Origin: Legionella feeleii
GTDB lineage: Bacteria > Pseudomonadota > Gammaproteobacteria > Legionellales > Legionellaceae
NCBI RefSeq assembly: GCF_001467625.1
Contig: NZ_LNYB01000085.1
Location: forward strand, 629,472-672,761
Length of the DNA: 43,290 bases
Reading direction: 5' to 3'
Shown: positions 1-7,400 of the stretch, piece after piece
Numbering within the stretch: position 1 is the stretch's first letter
Layout: every line of letters starts with the position of its first letter
The notes under the pieces: generated by a model
The model's database searches: none
Seen by the model: only the letters and a program-made list of their open reading frames with translations
Told to the model about the DNA's origin: nothing
Program-made: the position numbers and the translations under genes

Positions 1-27
1 GGCTCTCCCCCAAATGTAGGGGCACTT
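1..27 (+). repeat. Left terminal inverted repeat of the ISL3 element
   Basis: GGCTCTCCCCCAAATG and the following 11 bases match the reverse complement of 1261-1287 with five mismatches. This is the presumed transposase binding end. Confidence 0.85.
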
Positions 28-81
28 TAATCGGATTAAAGTAATCTAACTCTTTGATTCCGCAATCAAAAGAGGGTTAAA

Positions 82-1257
82 GTGCCAAGAAAAGATATTA
101 TCCTAAATTTACCTGGCTACTCAATAGTCAAGGTGACGGGAAACAATCCTGTTTATATACAAGTGAGTTATAACCGAGTAGTACGATGTATTTACTGCAA
201 TGAAAAGCGTTTAAGAAAGAAGGATAGCTTTGAACGCAAGATACGTCATGAATCGATAGGATTGCGTTATAGTTATTTAATTATCAAGTCACATAAGTTT
301 CAATGCTATGGGTGTAAGCGCTATTTTAATCAGCGTTTTCCTGGAATAGGTAAATACCAGCGAGCGACAGAAAGCTTGCGTAAAGAGGTGTTTCATCATC
401 ACACAGAGGGCGTTAGTCAAAAGGATTTAAGCCGTCATTTTCATACAGGCAAATCAACGATAGAACGCTGGTATCATTATGGATATGAACGACAAGAGAA
501 GCGAATTACCTCCCCTTTATGCCCTAGGGTCTTAGGTATCGATGAACATTCATTTACAAAGAAGCAAGGCTATATCACCACGTTGTGTGATTTAGGTAAA
601 CATAAAGTATTTGATATTGTTAAGGGTCGTTCAGGGCGTGATTTGGAGGGTTACTTTAAAGCATTGGAAGGTAAAGAGAGAGTGCGAGTTATCTGTATTG
701 ATTTAAGCAGTAGTTACCGTGCGCTAGTGAAGCGGTACTTTCCTAATGCCAAGATTGTAGCTGATCGCTTTCATGTCATCCGATTAATTAACCAACTGAG
801 CATGCAAACCTTTCATCAGATTGATCCGACCATGAGGTATCAAAGAGGCACGCTAATGGCATTGAAGACAAAGCCAGAGAATCTAACATCATTACGCCTA
901 AGCAAGCGCGACCGTTATCTGGAACAACAACCCGCGATTGCTGCCATTTATGATTTTAAACAACAGTTACATGAACTATTAACTCGGAAGCATTGTACAG
1001 CCAAAGAATGCAAACGCTTATTACCGCAATTCTTGGAAATGGTTAAAGAGCTAAGACAAAGTGCTTTTCAATCGCTTAGAACTTTAGGAAATACATTATT
1101 TAAATGGAGGGAGGAAGTCGTTAGAATGCTTCGTTTTACGAAGAACAATGGAATAACCGAAGGGTTTCATCGAAAAATGAAATTGATTCAACGAAGGGCT
1201 TATGGTTTTAGAAATTTTGAAAATTATAGATTAAGAGTTAGAGTGCTTTGTGGATAA
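82..1257 (+). CDS. ISL3-family transposase
   Basis: Catalyses movement of the surrounding element by a DDE mechanism. The 391-residue protein has an N-terminal zinc-binding region with paired CxxC motifs (near residues 36-39 and 75-78), then a helix-turn-helix-like stretch (around GVSQKDLSRHF), then the catalytic core. The likely acidic triad is the D in LGIDEHSF, the D in ICIDLSSSYR and the E in NGITEGFHRKMK, which are the usual ISL3 contexts. The start is GTG at 82 with GAGGGTT just upstream. The length is near the family norm and there is no frameshift, so the element may still be active. Confidence 0.92.
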   Translation: MPRKDIILNLPGYSIVKVTGNNPVYIQVSYNRVVRCIYCNEKRLRKKDSFERKIRHESIGLRYSYLIIKSHKFQCYGCKRYFNQRFPGIGKYQRATESLRKEVFHHHTEGVSQKDLSRHFHTGKSTIERWYHYGYERQEKRITSPLCPRVLGIDEHSFTKKQGYITTLCDLGKHKVFDIVKGRSGRDLEGYFKALEGKERVRVICIDLSSSYRALVKRYFPNAKIVADRFHVIRLINQLSMQTFHQIDPTMRYQRGTLMALKTKPENLTSLRLSKRDRYLEQQPAIAAIYDFKQQLHELLTRKHCTAKECKRLLPQFLEMVKELRQSAFQSLRTLGNTLFKWREEVVRMLRFTKNNGITEGFHRKMKLIQRRAYGFRNFENYRLRVRVLCG

Positions 1258-1260
1258 GTG

Positions 1261-1287
1261 AAGTGCCCCCGGATTTGGGGAAGACCC
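1261..1287 (-). repeat. Right terminal inverted repeat of the ISL3 element
   Basis: The reverse complement, beginning GGGTCTTCCCCAAAT, matches the left end. It lies 3 bp past the transposase stop codon. Confidence 0.85.
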
Positions 1288-1371
1288 GATAAAACCAGAT
1301 GAATAAAGGGTTTTCTTGTGGACGAACCATTGAAAAATAGACTCGAAATCGTCTAGTATGACGTCAGCCAT
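1288..1371 (-). pseudogene. 5' end of a reading frame cut by the insertion sequence
   Basis: On the minus strand an ATG at 1371 follows a Shine-Dalgarno-like GGGAG. It opens a 28-codon frame starting MADVILDDFESIF and reaches the insertion-sequence end at 1288. It then reads 18 codons into the element and stops. The good ribosome site and the abrupt entry into the element suggest a gene whose remainder lies beyond the other end of the element, outside this window. I do not recognise the 28 residues. The upstream DNA to 1620 shows an imperfect hairpin at 1492-1533 (GTGAGTT..CTGAAAA with TTTTCAG.AACTCAC) and no other gene. Confidence 0.5.
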
Positions 1372-1620
1372 GATTTACTCCCGTGTAAATTGTGGTTAGC
1401 TGGTAGCGGGGGATTGCCGTCCCTCCTATCAGCGCTTGTACAACTGCATTGAAATGTCGCAAAATGCCTAATAATCTTATGGTATTCCGTGGTGAGTTGC
1501 AACTGAAAATTTAGCGTGTTTTCAGGAACTCACTACAGGAAATACTTTTCAATCCTGGATTTCACCTAAACTTTTACTTATCGCGGAGAGTGGATAAGAA
1601 GAGCAAATTGGTTTTTATTA

Positions 1621-2112
1621 CTAATTCGCCTGCGATTCGGTGTAGGTACCTGAAATGGTTTTGGAGTAAACGCACACTGAATCAACGGAAACGCTATCCT
1701 CAAGACCCTTTTGTTTAAGTTGCTTTGCACAGTAAAGAAAAATATCCTTCGCTATATTTTCGTACGAGATGACATACTCTGTCGCGTAAATCTTGATCCT
1801 GTGCTTTTCAACCAGTACTTCTATATCAGCATAAAGCGGATCCAGTTTATGCAACAGAAAAGAGTGATCTAACGCTTTAATTTTCTCTTTCATTAAATTT
1901 TTTAATATGTCTGTATCCAGGATAAACCCTGTTTCATCTAACTCATGACCTTTTAAACTAATATCAAAATGCAAGGTATGGCCATGTATTTGAAATTCGG
2001 GACACATGTCATTCAGGTCATAATGATCTTTTCCACGCGTCTGCGCACGTCCTTTCTTCCAATTTCTCTCTGCTACATCTATCTTAAATGTTTTAGTAAT
2101 AATATAGGTCAT
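1621..2112 (-). CDS. QueD / 6-pyruvoyl-tetrahydropterin synthase-like protein, divergent
   Basis: Resembles the T-fold pterin enzymes (QueD in queuosine synthesis, PTPS). Visible family marks are C-x5-HGH (MCPEFQIHGHT, the Cys plus two zinc His), a GFILDTDILK segment like the G-x-x-x-D-F-x-x-L-K of the family, and LDHSFL with the Asp-His pair. Two expected features are missing. The first zinc His (FxAAH in canonical enzymes) reads VAERN here, and the C-terminal substrate Glu (ET..A.Y) reads SKTISGTY. I chose ATG at 2112 (163 aa) because GGGGTG sits about 7 bases before it; the frame is open to 2187 but that would overlap the upstream gene. It lies 40 bp after the exported-protein gene and is probably co-transcribed. 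Catalysis of the usual reaction is doubtful. Confidence 0.72.
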   Translation of the reverse strand: MTYIITKTFKIDVAERNWKKGRAQTRGKDHYDLNDMCPEFQIHGHTLHFDISLKGHELDETGFILDTDILKNLMKEKIKALDHSFLLHKLDPLYADIEVLVEKHRIKIYATEYVISYENIAKDIFLYCAKQLKQKGLEDSVSVDSVCVYSKTISGTYTESQAN

Positions 2113-2152
2113 GATTGCACCCCAAACAGCCAGGTTATTGCATGATAGCGAC

Positions 2153-2644
2153 TTACTTATTGACTCCTTTATGGAAATCGCTTGCATCGATATGTTTAGA
2201 ATATAAAGAACCCCAGCAATATTGATTATCCCAGTACCCTATTACTGTTTCTTTGGTATGATCAAAAAAAACAACTTCATTTAATTTTGTTTTGATTTCT
2301 TTACCATTGAGAACAAAGGTTTGCTGAGCCACCCCTTCAAAAATACTAATGTTTTTATTAGCAGTAGGCACAGCTCGTTTTATTTGATAATCACTGACTT
2401 TATGATTGTCTTCTTTACCTGCAGACATTTTAATGTTTGAAGGCATATTCTCTACTGTGGCCTTATTGTCATAACTAAGATAGAGGGGCTTCATAATGTC
2501 TTTGCATTGGTCCTTAGTCATTACTTTCTCATTCGCTGTATGTGTATGGCTAAAAACGATCTGTTTATAAAATGTTTGAGAATAACCAGGCACTACGATT
2601 AAGCTAAGGGTAATGGTAGTGAACAATCCTGTTATTTTTTTCAT
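2153..2644 (-). CDS. Small exported protein of unknown function
   Basis: The 163-residue protein starts with a clear signal peptide: MKK, a hydrophobic core TGLFTTITLSLIVV, and a likely cleavage after GYS. The mature part is polar with two cysteines (in DQCKDI and NQYCWGS) that could form a disulfide. I recognise no domain. The start is supported by AAGGAG 8 bases upstream of ATG 2644. It is the first gene of a probable two-gene unit with the QueD-like gene. It likely acts in the periplasm or outside the cell. Confidence 0.8.
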   Translation of the reverse strand: MKKITGLFTTITLSLIVVPGYSQTFYKQIVFSHTHTANEKVMTKDQCKDIMKPLYLSYDNKATVENMPSNIKMSAGKEDNHKVSDYQIKRAVPTANKNISIFEGVAQQTFVLNGKEIKTKLNEVVFFDHTKETVIGYWDNQYCWGSLYSKHIDASDFHKGVNK

Positions 2645-2765
2645 TTATACACTCCTTGTCCAATGAAGAGTAAGGATAGGCTGCCCGTGTCCAGAACCAA
2701 TTTGATTCTTGAAAGGTGCTCTGCCCTGTCAAATTCGCTTTACGAGTCTATTGTTAAAATATAGT

Positions 2766-2782
2766 CTAATTTTTCAAATTAG
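2766..2782. repeat. Short perfect inverted repeat upstream of the exported-protein gene
   Basis: CTAATTT and AAATTAG arms flank a 3-base centre about 120 bp upstream of the minus-strand start at 2644. It could be an operator or a weak hairpin; the sequence alone does not decide. Confidence 0.3.
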
Positions 2783-2810
2783 CGCCCCAGTGCGGGTTTG
2801 AAGAAGCCGG

Positions 2811-2847
2811 GTAGCCTGGTCACCTGGGTTGCAGGCAACCAGGTTGC
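2811..2847. repeat. Palindromic REP-like repeat, copy 1
   Basis: Contains GTAGCCTGGT and CCTGGGTTGC-AG-GCAACCAGG, a hairpin with a one-base bulge. The same core, GTAGCCTGG..GCAACCAGG, recurs at 4165-4191. It lies immediately downstream of the L,D-transpeptidase stop codon, where it could act as a transcript end or stabiliser. Confidence 0.6.
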
Positions 2848-2848
2848 T

Positions 2849-4057
2849 TTACGCTGGTTGGGGAAGATCTTTGGTTCGATTACGCGAGTTAATTAATAAG
2901 CGATGATCTCTTTGATAGACATCATCCCAAAAATGTAACACACCCTCCTCGTTGACCCAGGCTGTAATATAAGTCACACGAATAGGAATAGGATTTGCCA
3001 ACTTAAAACTGACCGTACGTCCAGACTCTAATAGTTGTTTAATATCTGGCAATTGAACCTTAATCGAATCCTCATGTTTAGCAATTTTTTCAAAAAGAGT
3101 TAACGGGTTTTCCAAACGGACACAACCTGAGCTAAAGAAGCGCTTTTCCTTGTTAAATAATTCTTTTGCAGGCGTATCGTGCAAATAGACCGAGTGAGAA
3201 TTAGCGAAGTGAAATTTAATTTGTCCCAAGGCATTTTTTGAGCCGGGATCCTGGCGAAACAAATAGGTGCTTGGGTTAATAGCGACATCAGACCAGCGAA
3301 TTTTATTTAATGGAATTTCATTTTTTAATGAATCCCTATGAAAAACCCGAATATGATGTTCTCCCAGATAGCCTGGATTAGTCAGTGCTTTTGGTATCAG
3401 ATCTTGCCTGACTATGGTGGGCGGTACATTCCAATAGGGATTGATAATAATGTGAGTTATTTCAGAATCTATTTCCGGCGTTGCCCGTGTAGGCTTACCC
3501 ACAATAACACGTGAGGTTATTTTGGTTTTATGCTTACTGACATAACGTAAACGATAGTCTGGAACATTAATCCATATGTATTTGGGGGTAACCTGTTTAC
3601 TAAATGTTTTCCAGCGCTCGATGTTAATATAAATCTGCTGCAAACGCTTTTGTGGGGAAATATTTAAGGCGTTCAATGTATCCTTCCCCACAATACCATC
3701 AGCCAAAATACCATGCCTTTCCTGAAATACCTGGACAGCCTTTTCCAATTCTTTATCAAAATAGGAATCATTCATCGAGGCAGAGGTTGGGAGCTCCCCT
3801 GTCTTTTGTAATCGCTTGCGGAGGGTGATAACCGCATTATCTCGAGAACCAATTCGTAATGCCTTATCCGTTACAATTGTCTGCCAAGGCTTCTTTACCG
3901 CTTCAAGATAAAGAGGAATAAATTTTTCCAATTGCTGATAAGGTGTATCCTGGGGTAGATTAATTTTTTCTGCATATACGTTGATGCTTGTTAAAACCCA
4001 TGCAAAGCAGGCTAGTCCACCCCCCTTTAGCCAGTGCCGCTTACCAAACTTAACCAT
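2849..4057 (-). CDS. L,D-transpeptidase (YcbB/LdtD-like)
   Basis: Periplasmic enzyme expected to make 3-3 cross-links in peptidoglycan or to anchor proteins to it. The 402-residue protein has an N-terminal signal segment (GGGLACFAWVLTSINVYA), a peptidoglycan-binding type 1 domain around residues 65-132 (LRIGSRDNAVITLRKRL...DGIVGKDTLNAL), and a YkuD catalytic domain around 158-340. The catalytic signature is H293 in YLHDTP and SSGCVRLENP with nucleophile C312. It is shorter than E. coli LdtD (about 615 aa), lacking much of the N-terminal region. AGAGGA lies about 9 bases before ATG 4057. It is flanked on both sides by copies of the same palindromic repeat. Confidence 0.93.
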   Translation of the reverse strand: MVKFGKRHWLKGGGLACFAWVLTSINVYAEKINLPQDTPYQQLEKFIPLYLEAVKKPWQTIVTDKALRIGSRDNAVITLRKRLQKTGELPTSASMNDSYFDKELEKAVQVFQERHGILADGIVGKDTLNALNISPQKRLQQIYINIERWKTFSKQVTPKYIWINVPDYRLRYVSKHKTKITSRVIVGKPTRATPEIDSEITHIIINPYWNVPPTIVRQDLIPKALTNPGYLGEHHIRVFHRDSLKNEIPLNKIRWSDVAINPSTYLFRQDPGSKNALGQIKFHFANSHSVYLHDTPAKELFNKEKRFFSSGCVRLENPLTLFEKIAKHEDSIKVQLPDIKQLLESGRTVSFKLANPIPIRVTYITAWVNEEGVLHFWDDVYQRDHRLLINSRNRTKDLPQPA

Positions 4058-4425
4058 CGGGCTTATCCTCTTATACTTACATTCTGATATTCGTTAAGAC
4101 AGGGATTTTGCGAGGGCGCCAGGGGATTGTCAAACAAAATTGCAGTGAATAGCCTGTGATTTACGTAGCCTGGTTGCTTGCAACCAGGATTTCAATTAAT
4201 CCTCTCCCTTTACTCACCAAAATGACAAGCCAGTGACTCATCCCCCCAATTTTTTGACAGCAAACCTTCACGACGCCCTCCAAAAGAAAATGCTCACTCA
4301 GTAAACCTGTTTCCTGCGGCAGAATCTATATTTTTCCTTATTTATTAAATGCTTTTATATAAATCACAATGGATTATTAATGAACTAAATGATATGATGC
4401 GCAATTTATTCACTTTGATCTAAAT
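4058..4425. other. Gene-free divergent spacer
   Basis: 368 bp between the L,D-transpeptidase (minus) and the large repeat/helicase gene (plus). It holds the palindromic repeat at 4165-4191 and a possible -10 box TATGAT at 4393-4398 for the plus-strand gene; no good -35 was found. No open frame with a ribosome site was seen. Confidence 0.6.
4165..4191. repeat. Palindromic REP-like repeat, copy 2
   Basis: CCTGGTTGC (4169-4177), TT, GCAACCAGG (4180-4188): a perfect 9-bp stem with a 2-base centre, preceded by GTAG as in copy 1 at 2811. The two copies bracket the L,D-transpeptidase gene. Confidence 0.65.
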
Positions 4426-7400
4426 ATGGCAAATACAAAAGAGCTTCTATTACTTGCTCAAGCAAAAAATTATGAAAAACTTCGTGAGCTGATGACAACG
4501 CATCAAAATACCGTGCACCAAATAGCTCTAATCTATGCCTTAGACGGAAAGCATGACAAGGTGGAAGAATATCGAATTGTGCATCAGGCTTCAGTCCATG
4601 AAATCGCCAAAGGCTATGCTGAGGCTGGTAACCATGACAAAGTGGAAGAATATCGGACCAAGTATCAGGCGTCCGTGCATGAGATAGCCCAAGGCTATGC
4701 TCAAGGAGGACACCATGATAAAGCGGAAGAATACCGGATCAAGTATCAGGCCTCAGTGCGATTAATTGCCAGAGAATATGCTCTAGCCGAAAACTATGAC
4801 AAAGTGGAAGAATACCGAATTCGGCATCAGGTTCCGGTGCACTACATTGCTCGAATCTATGCCATAGCCGGAAACCATAGCAAAGTAGAAGAGTACCGAA
4901 CCAAGCATCAGGCTTCAGCCCATGATATCGCTCTGGGTTATTCTGAAGCCGGGAATCATCGCAAAGTGGAAGAATACCGAACCCAGCATCAGGCTTCAGT
5001 CAATGTAATCGCTCTAGGTTATGCTGTGGCTCAAAACCATGACAAAGTGGAAGAATACCGAATTCAGCATAAGGTTTCGGTGAGCTACATTGCTCGAGTC
5101 TATGCCTTAGCCGGAAATCATAGCAAAGTGGAAGAATACCGCACCAAGCATCAGGCCTCAGTCCATGAAATTGCCCAAGGTTATGCTGTTGCTCAGAACC
5201 ATGACAAAGTGGAAGAATACCGAACCCAGCATCAGGCTTCAGTCCATGATATCGCCCAAGGCTATGCTTTGGTCGGCAATCATGCCAAAGTGGAAGAATA
5301 TCGAACCAGGCACCAGGCTTCAGTCCATGCAGTCGTCCAGGGCTCTGCTTCGCTCGGCAATCATACCAAAGAGGAAGAATACGGGCTTAAAAATCAGGGC
5401 TCTATCGCTTCTAGCGGTGAGAGTTATACAGAGATAAATAATCAAAAAATTTTTGTTTACAACAAATTTTCAGATGTCCTCGCCCCCCAAAACATCCCGA
5501 GTATCCAGGGCGGCATCCATACCAAGTATACGACAGGCACTCCTCATGGACGCTTGCCTAAATCACAAAGAGCAGCTAGTGATATTAGCTCTACGCATCA
5601 CCAACTGCAATTGACGCCGGTCTGCGACATGAGCCCGGCCTCCGGTTCTTTTTACACCCACTCTATTGTGACTCCTGCTTTCGGTGCAAAGCTTATCACT
5701 CAAAAGAAAGACATGGAATTTGCTTCACCTACCCTATTTATTTGTGCTGGCCGCACACTGAATGCACTTGTCCCCCTTACTCAAAAGACTCGTTGTACGT
5801 TAATTTGTACTGAAGAAGAGAGCATCCAGTTATTACCTTACCTCTCCAGCCAGATTGATTTACTGGTAATCAGTAAAATTGAGAGTAAATACTATGGTGT
5901 GTATACCGAACCAGGAAGTATCACAGCGCGAAGGCTTGCGGCCTTTTTGTTTGCTTATTACGCCCACAGCCCTCAGTTTGCCCTTTTGGACGATAATATT
6001 GCCAGCCTATCTTTCTCACCGGAAATAATCCCCTCTGGCACCTGGGATTCAGTAATGGATTTTTTAGGGCTTCAAGCGGCACAACAAGCAAGCCTGAGTG
6101 TTGGAACCTTAGGGGGCCATAAAAAGAGACCTGGGGAACTGGGTTCCAAATTCTTTATGGTCAATATGCAAATCATCCGTCAAAAGCTTCAAGAGGAAGA
6201 AGATTTATTCTGCCTCTTTCCTGAAGCAGCACAAGCAAAAAAATGGGGTGAAGATTATTATTTCCAGATTGTTCTACATTATCTCTTTGCAGAACAAAAT
6301 ATTGCTGGCTATGGCATTCTCCCTTTAGAAAAAATCGGTTTATTCCGTTCCAAACAGCAGAAAAATTTATTTGCTGCCACAGGAAAAAAAGCGGAGCTAT
6401 TTGAACTCCCCTACCCAATTAGGGCTGATACCTCCCCGTTTTACGGAATTATTGAAGCCGCTATTAAAAAATTAAATCAGATTATTGAAGAAAACTACAG
6501 GCATCATGAGGATTATGAAGGCTCCATGCAGGAGGTTGATTTATTAAGCCTCCATGCTAAAGCCAATGGGCAGCATCTTGATTTAGTGCCGTCAAGACCT
6601 TCATGGGTTCAAAGTGCCGCTGAGTTTAAAACCTGTTTTGCTCAATTCATTCATGGGTATGATTTTGCAAGTACCACCCTGCGCAGCTACCAAGTTGAAG
6701 CCATTCAAGCAGCAGCAAGCTATACAGGCCCTTCAAGGCTTGTCATGGCGACAGGAAGTGGTAAGAGTCTTATTCAATCTACACTGGCATTGATGGCTTA
6801 TCATGCCGCAGCCGCAAATCAATCCGTCTTTATTGTCACCCCGCATATCGAACTCGTCATCCAGTTCTATCAGGATTTACTCCGGTATAATAACGCTTTG
6901 CAACAGGAGAATAATCCTCTTTCAATTCCACAGCAGCATATCATCACCGTTTCCAGTCATATGAAAAGTATCAGCGCAATAGCGCTGCTTAAAAACCAGC
7001 GCATTCACCAACAAAGAGCTATCATTATTTGCTGTGAAGATAGTTTTAAAAAGCTTCTGGAAAGCCAGTCCATGATTCATCAGGCAGCTTTAATTCTGTT
7101 AGATGAATATCATGAGTACACCGCAACTGTGAAAAACTTGATTGCAGAGCTTCCCTCTGACGCCCCAATGGTCATTGCCAGTAGTGCCACTCCTCCCACC
7201 CAGGATTTCATCAAAAATACGTTGTATTCATTTAGTCTTCAACAAGCACTTAATAGTCATTTTCATGCGCCCTTAATTGTAGATACCATTAATATTCCTT
7301 ACTCACTGGCCAATCTAAACCTTATCATTAAATGGCTGCCGCAAATCCTGAGAAATCAGTATCACCCGGGATTTCAGGAGGGAGTTACTTTGGCTGAAAC

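Larger units (their letters stand above)
1..1287 (+). mobile_element. ISL3-family insertion sequence, complete
   Basis: An intact transposase gene lies between imperfect terminal inverted repeats at 1-27 and 1261-1287. Reading the right end backwards, 22 of 27 bases match the left end, including the shared blocks CCCCAAAT and GGGGCACTT. The size and repeat style fit ISL3 elements. The window begins exactly at the left end, so the target duplication (8 bp is usual in this family) cannot be checked; the right flank starts GATAAAAC. The element interrupts a short minus-strand reading frame at 1288-1371. Confidence 0.88.

Noticed and set aside
4480-5400. Regular repeats that could suggest a CRISPR array
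   Set aside because: The period is a multiple of three, the repeats are contiguous without unique spacers and lie inside one open frame encoding protein repeats.
5165-5437. A 90-codon open frame inside the repeat region
   Set aside because: It is an alternate frame of the 81-bp repeats, kept open by their periodicity; it has no ribosome site.
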